A DNA stretch of 64,000 nucleotides from NCBI GenBank assembly GCA_036493895.1, contig DASXOZ010000028.1, positions 1-64,000 on the forward strand, read 5' to 3'. Both the position numbers and the translations under genes were made by a program. Source of the DNA: Candidatus Binatia bacterium (GTDB taxonomy: Bacteria > Desulfobacterota > Binatia > UBA1149 > CAITLU01). Below, piece by piece: positions 10,576 through 18,688 of the stretch. Under the pieces are notes generated by a model, which was given only the letters and a program-made list of their open reading frames with translations, ran no database searches and had not been told where the DNA came from. The stretch's first letter is position 1. Every line of letters starts with the position of its first letter.

Positions 10576-11975
10576 AACGGGCCGCCAACGAAGCGCTGGC
10601 CGACGCCCGCCACCAGGCGCTCGTCGAAAAGGACCGGCGCCTGCTGTGGCACCCGTTCACGCAGACCAGCGAATGGCTCTCCTACGACCCGCTCGTCGTC
10701 GAGCGGGCCAGCGGATTCTGGCTGTTCGGAACCGACGGACGCCGCTATCTCGACGGCGTCTCCTCGTTGTGGTGCAACGTGCACGGCCACGGACATCCCG
10801 CCATCGTCGCGGCGCTGCACTCCCAGCTCGACCGTCTCCAGCACTCGACGATGCTCGGTCTTTCGCACGTGCCTGCGATCGAGCTTGCCGAGCGTCTGGT
10901 CGCGATGACACCGCTGCCGCTCACGCGCGTGTTCTACTCCGACTCGGGCTCGACGTCGGTCGAAGTGGCGCTGCGCATGGCGTTCCAGTACCAGCGCCAG
11001 AGCGGGCACCCCGAGCGCTCGCGTTTCGTCACGCTCGCCGAGGCCTACCATGGCGACACCCTCGGGTCGGTGAGCCTCGGATTCTCGGAGCCTTTTCATC
11101 GCGGCTACGAGGCGCTGACGTTTCGTGTCTCCAAGTTCGAGCCTCCGTTTCTCTGCCAGCCGATCGACGGGCGCGGCGCGTGCGACGACGTAGCGCTGGA
11201 GGAGGCGGCGCGCGAAAGCCTGGCGCGACTCGAAGCGCTGCTCGACGCCGAAGGCGAGCACGTCGCGGCCGTGGTGCTCGAGCCCCTGGTGCAGGGAGCG
11301 GCCGGAATCTGGCCGCAGCCGCCGTCGTTCCTGCGATCCGTGCGCGAGCTCTGCGATCGATCCGGCTGCCTGATGGTATGCGACGAAGTCGCGACGGGAT
11401 TCGGTCGCACCGGAACGATGTTCGCCGTCGAGCAGGCCGGCATCTCGCCCGACATCCTGTGCCTGGCCAAGGGCATCACCGGTGGTTACCTGCCGCTGGC
11501 CGCAACGCTCGCGACAGAAAAGATTTACGAAGCGTTCTCGGGACGTCCGTCGCAGTACCGTGCGCTTTTTCACGGCCACACCTACGGCGGCAATCCGCTC
11601 GCGTGCGCGGCAGCACTGGCCAGCCTCGACGTCTTCGACGACGAGCAGACGCTCCAGCGCGCGGCCGAGGGAGGGCGTCGCCTCGGCCAGCTGCTCGATG
11701 AGCACGTCGCACCGCTGGAGCACGCCGGGCCGCCGCGTCGGGTCGGAATGATGGCGGCCTTCGACCTGTGGCGCGACGCCGAAGAAGGCGAGCGCTTCGC
11801 AACCGACGAGCGCCGCGCGCACCGCGCTGTGCTGATCGCACGCGATGACGGAGTGGCAATCCGCCCCCTCGGCGATACGATGGTGCTGATGCCCACGCTT
11901 TCGCTCCCCGACGACCTGCTGGAAACACTGGTCGTCACCACTGCGCGCGCCGTGCGGCGCGCGACCCGCGAGTGA
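10572..11975 (+). CDS. bioA: Adenosylmethionine-8-amino-7-oxononanoate aminotransferase
   Basis: BioA transfers the amino group of S-adenosylmethionine to KAPA, giving DAPA. The start of the protein contains LLWHPFTQTSEW, which is diagnostic for BioA among class III aminotransferases. The core shows FYSDSGSTSVEVALRMA, the acidic DEVATGFGRTG, and the PLP lysine K300 in LAKGITGGYLPLA. The predicted length is 467 residues. Initiation is at a GTG overlapping the bioF stop by four bases. The frame is open far upstream, but that part only shadows bioF. Its own stop overlaps the bioD GTG in the same way. Confidence 0.96.
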   Translation: MKRAANEALADARHQALVEKDRRLLWHPFTQTSEWLSYDPLVVERASGFWLFGTDGRRYLDGVSSLWCNVHGHGHPAIVAALHSQLDRLQHSTMLGLSHVPAIELAERLVAMTPLPLTRVFYSDSGSTSVEVALRMAFQYQRQSGHPERSRFVTLAEAYHGDTLGSVSLGFSEPFHRGYEALTFRVSKFEPPFLCQPIDGRGACDDVALEEAARESLARLEALLDAEGEHVAAVVLEPLVQGAAGIWPQPPSFLRSVRELCDRSGCLMVCDEVATGFGRTGTMFAVEQAGISPDILCLAKGITGGYLPLAATLATEKIYEAFSGRPSQYRALFHGHTYGGNPLACAAALASLDVFDDEQTLQRAAEGGRRLGQLLDEHVAPLEHAGPPRRVGMMAAFDLWRDAEEGERFATDERRAHRAVLIARDDGVAIRPLGDTMVLMPTLSLPDDLLETLVVTTARAVRRATRE

Positions 11976-12712
11976 CGATGCCGATGGCCGCGCGTGCGAT
12001 TTTCATCACCGGCACCGACACCGACGCGGGAAAAACGCTGGTTTCCTGCGCGATCCTGAAGGCGCTATCGCGGCGCGGCCTGCGCGTCGCAGCGATGAAA
12101 CCCGTCGAAACGGGCTGCGCCGAAAAAGACGGCGTACTCGTCGGCACCGACTGCATCAAGCTCGCTCGCGCCGCCGGCGGCGCGCAGAGCCCGTCGGATG
12201 TCGCCGCGTACCTTCTGCGCGCGCCGGCGGCGCCGCTCGTTGCCGCCGAAGCCGAGGGCACGCGGATCGACAAAGACGTCGTGCTTGCCCGCTTCCGCGA
12301 GATCGCCGCGTCGTGCGACTTCCTGCTCGTCGAAGGTGCCGGTGGGCTGATGGTGCCGATGGCCGACGGGTACACGAGCTGCGATCTGGCGCGCGAGCTT
12401 GCGATTCCCGTCGTCGTCGTCATCGCGTCGCGACTCGGCTGCATCAATCACGCGCTGCTGACGCTCGATGCACTGGCGCGCGACGGGATTCCAGTGGCGG
12501 GCTACGTACTCAACGAAATCAGCGCCGGCGGCGAATACGAGCTGGCGCTCAAGACCAATCGCGACATCATCGGCCGCTTCACGCCCGCAAGGGACCTCGG
12601 CGCGATGCCGTTCATCGACGCGCTTCTTCGCTGCGACCTGGACTACCTGGCCGACCGCGCCGAAGGCTGCCTCGATCTGGATTACTTCACGGCCGGAACG
12701 TCGGCCTCCTGA
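11972..12712 (+). CDS. bioD: Dethiobiotin synthetase
   Basis: BioD is the ATP-dependent enzyme that closes the ureido ring of dethiobiotin from DAPA and CO2. The P-loop variant GTDTDAGKT occupies residues 14-22. The other family motifs are MKPVETGC and VEGAGGLMVPM. The length of 246 residues is normal. The GTG start overlaps the bioA stop (GTGA), and an internal ATG two codons later would give nearly the same protein. It is the last gene of the operon and converges on larC only 35 bases away, with no clear terminator between. Confidence 0.95.
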   Translation: MTMPMAARAIFITGTDTDAGKTLVSCAILKALSRRGLRVAAMKPVETGCAEKDGVLVGTDCIKLARAAGGAQSPSDVAAYLLRAPAAPLVAAEAEGTRIDKDVVLARFREIAASCDFLLVEGAGGLMVPMADGYTSCDLARELAIPVVVVIASRLGCINHALLTLDALARDGIPVAGYVLNEISAGGEYELALKTNRDIIGRFTPARDLGAMPFIDALLRCDLDYLADRAEGCLDLDYFTAGTSAS

Positions 12713-12747
12713 CAGGCTACGGGAAACCCCCGGACCTGGTCTGCCTG

Positions 12748-13932
12748 CTAGCGCACTTTGGCAGCGGCGAGCGCTTCGGCCCGCACGTCGGCAAAGGGCT
12801 TTCCGCTTTTTTGCGCGGCACGCGCAACGTCGTCGAATTCCGGCTCGGCAGTTTCCGATCCGTCGGGCCGTGCAACGGTCTTGATGCGAACGGGACCGCT
12901 CGTCGTCTCGACGACGTCGATCCGGCGCACGAGCACGTTGCGATGCACGGCGCGGTAGCGCACGCCGATCGACGTCGTATGCAGCAGGATCGCAGCCGCG
13001 AGCTTCTCGACGGAGCCGTGATCGCAAAGAACGCAGAGGCGCATCCCGAGCCGGCCCTTCTTCATCTGCAGCGGCAGCACGCTGACGTCGCGCGCGCCGC
13101 AGTTTCGCAGCACTTCGCATGCGGCCGCCAGCGCAGCCGGCGTCATGTCGTCGATGTCGGCTTCGACCTGCACGAGGCTTTCGTCGCTCACGTCGTCGGC
13201 CGCGCCGAGGAATACGCGCAGGACGTTGGGCCGGTCGCGAAGCCGCTTCGTGCCAGCGCCGCAGCCGCCGGCCTCGATCGTCATCAGCGGATGCATCGGC
13301 CGCGCCATCGCGGCCAGGATCGCCGCGCCGGTGGGCGTGACGAGCTCTCCGTCGCCGTCGCCCATGCGCACGTCGAATCCCTGCAGCAGTTTCGCGGTTG
13401 CAGGCGCAGGGACGGGGAGGCTTCCGTGCTCGGTGTCGACGAACCCGCTGCCGGACGGGATCGCCGAGACGGTGCACATCTCGATGTCGAGACGATCGAG
13501 ACACCACGCCGCCGACACGATGTCGATGATGGAATCGACCGCTCCGACTTCGTGGAAATGCACGCGCTCGACCGGCACGCCGTGCACTTCGGATTCGGCC
13601 ATCGCCAGCACTTCGAAGATCGCCAGCGAGCGGCTCAGCGCACCGTCGGGAAGGCCGCGGCGCTGCGCCTCTTCGAGCAGGTCCTGGATCTCGGGCCACA
13701 GTCGCTCCCGGGAATGAGCGGCCTCGTCGATCTCGACGCGAAAATGCAGCGCACGGATGCCGCCGACCTCGACTGCGTCGGCGGCGACCTCGTAGTGCGT
13801 CAGCGGCAGCGCGCAAAGCGCCTCGCGAAGCGCCGCGATCGACAGTCCCCTGCCGGCCCCGGCGTCGAGCAGCGCAGCGACCGTCATGTCGCCGGCGATG
13901 CCGGAACCAGCCTCGAAATGCGCGATTTTCAT
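12748..13932 (-). CDS. larC: Nickel-pincer cofactor cyclometallase LarC
   Basis: LarC inserts nickel into the pincer nucleotide cofactor used by lactate racemase and related LarA enzymes. The N-terminal signature reads MKIAHFEAGSGIAGDM, followed by VHFHEVGAVDSIID and the later VEADIDDMTPAALA region. In Lactobacillus plantarum larC is made by a programmed frameshift from larC1 and larC2, whereas here it is one uninterrupted frame of 394 residues. No larA, larB or larE lies in the window, so its partner genes must be elsewhere. Start ATG at 13932; the open frame beyond it shadows dksA. Confidence 0.9.
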   Translation of the reverse strand: MKIAHFEAGSGIAGDMTVAALLDAGAGRGLSIAALREALCALPLTHYEVAADAVEVGGIRALHFRVEIDEAAHSRERLWPEIQDLLEEAQRRGLPDGALSRSLAIFEVLAMAESEVHGVPVERVHFHEVGAVDSIIDIVSAAWCLDRLDIEMCTVSAIPSGSGFVDTEHGSLPVPAPATAKLLQGFDVRMGDGDGELVTPTGAAILAAMARPMHPLMTIEAGGCGAGTKRLRDRPNVLRVFLGAADDVSDESLVQVEADIDDMTPAALAAACEVLRNCGARDVSVLPLQMKKGRLGMRLCVLCDHGSVEKLAAAILLHTTSIGVRYRAVHRNVLVRRIDVVETTSGPVRIKTVARPDGSETAEPEFDDVARAAQKSGKPFADVRAEALAAAKVR

Positions 13933-13990
13933 GCCGACAGGCCCGATTCCGGTCCCGGCGCGCGCCCGATGCAAGCGCCGGCGGGCCGGC

Positions 13991-14018
13991 TTGCTCCCGG
14001 CCCGGGCGATGCTACCAT
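13991..14018 (+). promoter_or_regulatory. Candidate sigma70 promoter of dksA
   Basis: TTGCTC (13991-13996) and TACCAT (14013-14018) are spaced by 16 bases, about 47 bases before the dksA start. The -10 matches four of six consensus positions and the -35 three. Confidence 0.35.
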
Positions 14019-14065
14019 TCCGCGTTTCCGGAGCCGGACCACCGCCGTCTATAGCGAACCCGACC

Positions 14066-14446
14066 ATGTTCCGATCCCCGTTCACCAACGAACAGCTCGA
14101 GATGTTCCGGCGACTGCTGGACGCGCAGCGCGCCCAGCTCATGGACGACGCCGGCAAGACCGTCACGCGCATGGGCGACGTCGCCGAGACTTTCCCCGAC
14201 CCCACCGACCGGGCCGCCTGGGAGAGCGATTCGACGCGGGACCTGCGCATCCGCGACCGCGAGCGAAAACTGATCGACAAGATCGAGGAGACGCTGAGGC
14301 GCATCGACGACGGCACCTTCGGCGAGTGCGAGGAGTGCGGGGAAGTGATCACGATCGGCAGGCTCAAGGCGCGGCCGATGACCACGCTGTGCATTGCGTG
14401 CAAATCGGAGCAGGAAGCAGACGAACAAAGGCCCAATCGCCCCTGA
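14066..14446 (+). CDS. dksA: RNA polymerase-binding transcription factor DksA
   Basis: DksA binds in the secondary channel of RNA polymerase and, with ppGpp, resets transcription of stable RNA and amino-acid genes. The 126-residue protein has the coiled-coil hairpin with the DPTDRA tip, matching the DxxDxA motif of true DksA. A four-Cys zinc finger is visible at C88, C91, C109 and C112. I chose the ATG at 14066 because the longer frame adds 60 residues that are not DksA-like. The tRNA-Ala gene begins 25 bases after its stop. Confidence 0.92.
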   Translation: MFRSPFTNEQLEMFRRLLDAQRAQLMDDAGKTVTRMGDVAETFPDPTDRAAWESDSTRDLRIRDRERKLIDKIEETLRRIDDGTFGECEECGEVITIGRLKARPMTTLCIACKSEQEADEQRPNRP

Positions 14447-14471
14447 GGCGATCATCGGGCGCACAAGGCTT

Positions 14472-14547
14472 GGGGCAGTAGCTCAGCTGGGAGAGCACCA
14501 CGTTCGCAACGTGGGGGTCGAGGGTTCGAATCCCTTCTGCTCCACCA
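14472..14547 (+). tRNA. tRNA-Ala (anticodon CGC)
   Basis: The 76-base cloverleaf folds well. The acceptor stem GGGGCAG pairs with CTGCTCC and includes the G3-U70 wobble that identifies alanine tRNAs. The anticodon arm is CCACG-TTCGCAA-CGTGG, giving anticodon CGC, which reads GCG. The T arm contains TTCGAAT, and CCA is encoded. The last nine bases plus eleven flanking bases recur at 17367-17386. Confidence 0.97.
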
Positions 14548-14558
14548 AGCCTTCATCC
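14539..14558 (+). repeat. att-like direct repeat, left copy (tRNA-Ala 3' end)
   Basis: Twenty bases, comprising the last nine of tRNA-Ala and eleven of its flank, are identical to 17367-17386. The next 19 bases still match at 13 positions. A duplicated tRNA 3' end on one strand is the usual footprint of site-specific integration, although no integrase is present. Confidence 0.75.
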
Positions 14559-14692
14559 GCGACAGGCCGTACTCGCCGCATCGGACCAGCGAACTGCCGG
14601 TAGCCAATGAGACTTCTGGAGGCCCCAGGCCTCCGACGTGCACGCGATACCAGGCGCCCTCGCACTGGCGGATTTTTTTCTGTACGCCGTCT

Positions 14693-16720
14693 TCAGGGAC
14701 AGGCGAGCTCACCGCCAAGCCCGAGCGCCGCGCGCAGGACAAGGAGCGCATCGGTCGCAGTGACCGCGGAGCTGTCGTCGACATCGCACACCGCCAGCGC
14801 GCATCGGCGCGCGTCGCTGGCGGCGAGCAGCACAAACAGAGCATCGCTGATGTGCGGCCTTTGCGTACGGATGCTGACCGGCTGGCCGCAGCGGACGATC
14901 TCGCAGTCGTTCGTGCAGGGCTGGCCGCCGTCATTGTCCGTGCCATCGTCGCACTGTTCGGGATACGCGACCTCGCCGTCGCCGCACGCCGCATCGCTTC
15001 CGCAGAACGAAACCGTTGCATCCTGGCCCCAGCATTCGAAGCTGCCGTTGGTCTTCAGTCCGCACGTGTGGCGGTAGCCCGCGGATATCTCGACGAACGG
15101 TCCTTTCGGTGCGTGCGTAAACAGGTCGGTGCCCCAGCAGTCGACCTCTCCGTCGGTTCGAAGTGCGCACGCAAACTCGGCGCCTCCGGTAACCGATTGG
15201 TACGCTCCACCCGGCGGGTCGAGCTGACCTTCCGTCGCATTCCCCCAGCATTGGATGCTGCCGTCCGGATGGACGCCGCAGACGTAGGTGCCGAGGCCGA
15301 GCTGACTGCCGGCGCCCGCAATGTGGACGAACGGTCCGGCAGGAACGACGGGATCAAACTGCTCGGGGAAGATCGAATGACTCCAGCACTCCGCGTCACC
15401 GTTCGGCCTGAGTCCGCAGCTGAACAGACCCGCGGCGGCAACCTCTGTGAACTGTCCTTCCGGCCCGTCGAGCACCGCACCTGTATCGGCGCGCCAGCAG
15501 GCGACGGTCCCGTCGTCGTGGACCCCGCAGGTGAAGTCGAGGAAGCTTGCGGAGATCTGCCGGAACTCGCCTTCCGGCGAATGCGCTGCGTAGGCGGAAG
15601 AGGAAGACCAGCACTTGACGGTGTGGTCGGGCCTTCGTCCGCACATGTGGTAGGTGCCCATCGTAATCTGGTCGAACGGTCCGGCCGGAGGCGGATACGG
15701 CGAGTACGGGGCCTCGTTGCCCCAGCACGAAACTTCGCCGGCCGTATCGAGCGCACAGCCGAACGCGCGGTGTGCAGTGTCGCCACCACCAGCCACGTGC
15801 GTGAAGGATCCGGTCATGGGAGCCTGAAACGGCGAGGCAACGTCGCTCTGCGCATTCGATCCGCCGACGCACACGAGGTCACCGTTGTCACTGACGGCAC
15901 AGACGCGCATGTAGGACGGATACAGACCACGCTGCGCCGCGGTGATCTCACGATAGGTTCCAGCAGGGAACGGAATGTCCTCGTCGTGGTCGCGGCAGAC
16001 AACCGCGCCGTGTACGTCGAGAGCGCAGCCGACGCCCAATGACGCAAGCGCAACGCGATCGTACTCGCCGGCGGGGAAATGCGGAAAAGTCGTGATGCTT
16101 TCCGCCTTCGTCCAGCACGCGATCGTGGCGTCGTCGCGAATGCCGCAACGCGACAGCTGCTCGCCCATCCCCAGCGACCTGAAGCGTCCGTCGGGCGCCG
16201 TCCATCCGTCGATGCATTCCACGGTTCCGTCCGCCCGAAGGCCACACGGTCCCTGCCAATCGACGAAAGTTCCTGCGAGCGGGATCGAGACGGAGGTGGG
16301 ATTGTCGGCGGACCACTCTACAAGCGTGCCGTCTTCGCGAAGCCCGAGACACAGTGACCCCGCGTAGGCACCACACGACGGTTCGAGCGCGAGCAGCGAG
16401 AACTTTCCTTGGGGCGCCGGCGCCGTCACGTCCCACTCGTCGTTGCCGTAACCAAACCAGCACGCCACGGTACCGTCGCGGCGAATGCCGCAGCTTCGAT
16501 CGGATCCGACGGAAACCTGCTTGAACGTACCGAGCGCGCGCTGACGGATCGGCGTCGTGGTCTGGGCGTCATCCCAGCACGATGCGACGCCGTCCACACG
16601 TACCGCACACATCGCAGTAGGCCCACTCGCCACGCTCGCCGCGAGGCATGACGGCGCCGCCTCCGCGGCATGGGAGCTGCCGAAGAGCACGGCGAGAGCG
16701 AGAAGGAATCCACGAAGCAT
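14693..16720 (-). CDS. Secreted RCC1-like repeat protein with dockerin-like C-terminus
   Basis: The 675-residue product has a signal peptide (about residues 1-21, ending AEAA). It then carries about a dozen repeats of the form CGLRxDGTVxCWG, spaced roughly 45 residues apart, which resemble bacterial RCC1 or regulator-of-chromosome-condensation blades and probably fold as beta-propellers. Cys pairs in each repeat suggest disulfides and an extracytoplasmic location. Near the C-terminus are a CDDGT module and a dockerin-like segment with VTATDALLVLRAALG. Function is unknown. It lies inside the 2.8-kb segment bounded by the tRNA-derived repeats. Confidence 0.8.
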   Translation of the reverse strand: MLRGFLLALAVLFGSSHAAEAAPSCLAASVASGPTAMCAVRVDGVASCWDDAQTTTPIRQRALGTFKQVSVGSDRSCGIRRDGTVACWFGYGNDEWDVTAPAPQGKFSLLALEPSCGAYAGSLCLGLREDGTLVEWSADNPTSVSIPLAGTFVDWQGPCGLRADGTVECIDGWTAPDGRFRSLGMGEQLSRCGIRDDATIACWTKAESITTFPHFPAGEYDRVALASLGVGCALDVHGAVVCRDHDEDIPFPAGTYREITAAQRGLYPSYMRVCAVSDNGDLVCVGGSNAQSDVASPFQAPMTGSFTHVAGGGDTAHRAFGCALDTAGEVSCWGNEAPYSPYPPPAGPFDQITMGTYHMCGRRPDHTVKCWSSSSAYAAHSPEGEFRQISASFLDFTCGVHDDGTVACWRADTGAVLDGPEGQFTEVAAAGLFSCGLRPNGDAECWSHSIFPEQFDPVVPAGPFVHIAGAGSQLGLGTYVCGVHPDGSIQCWGNATEGQLDPPGGAYQSVTGGAEFACALRTDGEVDCWGTDLFTHAPKGPFVEISAGYRHTCGLKTNGSFECWGQDATVSFCGSDAACGDGEVAYPEQCDDGTDNDGGQPCTNDCEIVRCGQPVSIRTQRPHISDALFVLLAASDARRCALAVCDVDDSSAVTATDALLVLRAALGLGGELACP

Positions 16721-16942
16721 GCTGTTCTCCCGAGGATGAAAACGGCCGATGCGGCCACGAACCTGCCGTGTAACGGGTTGGTCGAGGCAAGCCCAGCGGC
16801 AGCTCCCTGCGAAAAACGCCTTGTCCAGGAGGCCCGTGCAGCAGCTTCGGCGGGACGGTCCCTCACGGCCGGACCGGCGCGATCCGCGATCAGGTGATGA
16901 TTTCGTATTTCTACTTACTTGCCATCGGGGTCGTGCCCGAGA

Positions 16943-17266
16943 TCACGCGCCGTGTGCCTGGCGCCCCGTCATCCGTCCGCGATTCGGTAGCAGCGTCGGT
17001 AGCGACCGAATCACACCCCCCACCTTCTTCTCCGCAACGCGAATGTCGTACATCGCCTGAAGGTTCATCCAGAACTGGGGACTGTTCCCGAAGAAGTGCC
17101 CCAGTCGCAGGGCCGTATCGCCCGTGACGGCCCGCCGGCCGTTCAGGATGCCAGTGACCCGGTTCGTAGGAACCCCAAGGCGCCGGCCGAGCTCGGCGGC
17201 ACTCATTCCCAGTTCTTCGAGTTGCTCGGCAAGATGTTCGCCGGGGTGAATCGCGCTACGTCCCAT
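16943..17266 (-). CDS. higA: HigA-family antitoxin (HTH)
   Basis: HigA-type antitoxins bind their own operator and neutralise a RelE-fold toxin, HigB. The 107-residue protein begins with HPGEHLAEQLEELG and has the XRE-type helix-turn-helix segment AAELGRRLGVPTNRVTGILNG. The family motif FFGNSPQFWMNLQ follows. Start ATG at 17266; a longer open frame exists upstream but overlaps the toxin remnant. In intact loci higB lies directly upstream of higA, and here only the last third of higB remains, so this is an orphan antitoxin. Confidence 0.9.
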   Translation of the reverse strand: MGRSAIHPGEHLAEQLEELGMSAAELGRRLGVPTNRVTGILNGRRAVTGDTALRLGHFFGNSPQFWMNLQAMYDIRVAEKKVGGVIRSLPTLLPNRGRMTGRQAHGA

Positions 17267-17276
17267 GTCACACCTC

Positions 17277-17386
17277 TCAATGGTAATCGACGATCTCGAC
17301 GTCGGTCGGCCCCGCGGATTTGTACGGCCACGCAAAGCAAATCCGCCACTGATCGTTGATCCTCCCGCTCCACCAAGCCTTCATCC
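17277..17386 (-). pseudogene. Truncated higB toxin fused to tRNA-Ala 3' duplicate
   Basis: Reading the minus strand from about 17366 gives SGRINDQWRICFAW and then VEIVDYH before the stop at 17277. This is the conserved C-terminal third of HigB (RelE/ParE superfamily). The first 60 or so residues of a normal toxin are missing. Directly upstream the frame runs into the reverse complement of the tRNA-Ala 3' end (17367-17386), which encodes unrelated residues. The toxin is therefore very probably inactive. The break coincides with the boundary of the duplicated sequence, so the same recombination event likely caused both. Confidence 0.8.
17367..17386 (+). repeat. att-like direct repeat, right copy
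   Basis: This is an exact 20-base copy of 14539-14558 in the same orientation, with weaker similarity over the next 19 bases. The tRNA sequence before it is not conserved, so no second tRNA gene is formed. It marks the point where higB is interrupted. Confidence 0.75.
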
Positions 17387-17597
17387 AGTACAGTCCACAC
17401 TCGCCCGTTAGCGTAACCACGCGCGTGGAAACGCTTACGTTGTGGAGCGTGGATGCATGGCGCCGTGCGTTGCGTCGAATCGGACGCTGCGCGCTGGACA
17501 TTCCCGGCGAGCACGACGAGCACGCCGATGGTCGCGTTTCTCGCACGGCGGACCCGGTGCGGTCCGCCGTGTGGCTATTTCAAACGGCAGAATGCGT

Positions 17598-18425
17598 CTA
17601 CTGAATCTGAGTGAGGGTCAGATAGGCCACCGTCGTCAGTTCTCCCGCCGGGTCCGGAGCGCTCAAGTTCAAGATCGTGCCGGTTAGATTATTGATGCTC
17701 AGGGTGTCCCCGACAGCGAGTTGCACGAGCATCGAATGACCGACCAGGGAATTGGTGGTCGATCCGTTGTGAACAATCGAGCCGAAAACGGTGAGGCCAT
17801 TCCGGACCAATCCGATGGAGTCGTTGATCTCGCCTGGACTGAATCCGAACGAGGCCATGTAGTCGCCCTCAACGGAGACGCTCACATTCCCGGTCATAGG
17901 ATTGAACAGGAGACCGGCACCCGCCGAACCTGCGACAACGGAGAGCGGAAGCCCGGTACCAGGCAAAACCGTGACAGCATCTCCGCCAGGGATTATCTGG
18001 ACGATCGACAGAGCGCTGTGAACCACGGCGCCACTCAGGACCTGCGCCTGGCAGTCGCCGCCGACCGGCATGATGCCGCTTCCGGTCACCTTGAGGAACG
18101 TGTTCTGCGGCACGTCGACGCCGACGAGCACCGCGGTCAGCCGATCGGTCTTCGCACTCTTGGCCGCGTTTTTGGGCGTTACGGTCTTCGTGGCGTCGAT
18201 CTTCAGCGCCTCGACCGGCAACGACTGGCTGTAAACCGCCGGGTCACTGCAGTCCGCCAGCGCGTGGAGTTCCACTGTCAGCATCGTTCCTGCCGGGGCG
18301 CCCGTGCGCAACGGCTTGTCTTCGACATCGTAGTAGACCGGGACCTTGGCCGCGCCGGCCAGCGCAATCGTCGCGTTCAAGAGCATTGCGGCAACTGCCG
18401 CGCCTGTGATCGTTCTTCGCATCAT
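17598..18425 (-). CDS. Secreted hypothetical protein
   Basis: I do not recognise this 275-residue protein. Its N-terminus (MMRRTITGAAVAAMLLNATIALAGA) is a clear Sec signal peptide, with cleavage likely near residue 23. The mature part is rich in beta-forming residues, has two Cys, and shows no repeat or catalytic motif that I can name. A GAGGG ribosome site precedes the ATG pair at 18420-18425, which sets the start. It sits just outside the tRNA-bounded segment and is followed upstream by other secreted proteins on the same strand, although gaps of more than 150 bases suggest separate transcripts. Confidence 0.6.
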   Translation of the reverse strand: MMRRTITGAAVAAMLLNATIALAGAAKVPVYYDVEDKPLRTGAPAGTMLTVELHALADCSDPAVYSQSLPVEALKIDATKTVTPKNAAKSAKTDRLTAVLVGVDVPQNTFLKVTGSGIMPVGGDCQAQVLSGAVVHSALSIVQIIPGGDAVTVLPGTGLPLSVVAGSAGAGLLFNPMTGNVSVSVEGDYMASFGFSPGEINDSIGLVRNGLTVFGSIVHNGSTTNSLVGHSMLVQLAVGDTLSINNLTGTILNLSAPDPAGELTTVAYLTLTQIQ

Positions 18426-18618
18426 GACATCCCTCGAGGGCCCCCATGTGGGACCGTTTCCCAGGATGGCTCTTATCATACGCCCGCGATCAGCACAGTG
18501 GCGCACCTCGATGATTCAGAGAGGCTGCTTCGACGGAACCTACGATGAAAGCCGGGTCTCGCGCAACGCGGACGGGAAGCTGAGAGCGCGCGGGACGCGC
18601 TGACGCAATCGCCGCGAC

Positions 18619-18650
18619 TGCCGGGGCGCAGCATCCGCTGCGCCCCGGCA
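18619..18650 (-). terminator. Perfect 14-bp hairpin after the DUF1566 gene
   Basis: The arms 18619-18632 and 18637-18650 are fully complementary around a 4-nt loop, 38 bases beyond the stop of the minus-strand gene. There is no T-run, so termination is likely but not proven. Confidence 0.5.
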
Positions 18651-18688
18651 AGCTCACGTCGCAACGTTCAGAGAAAGCGCATCGCGGG

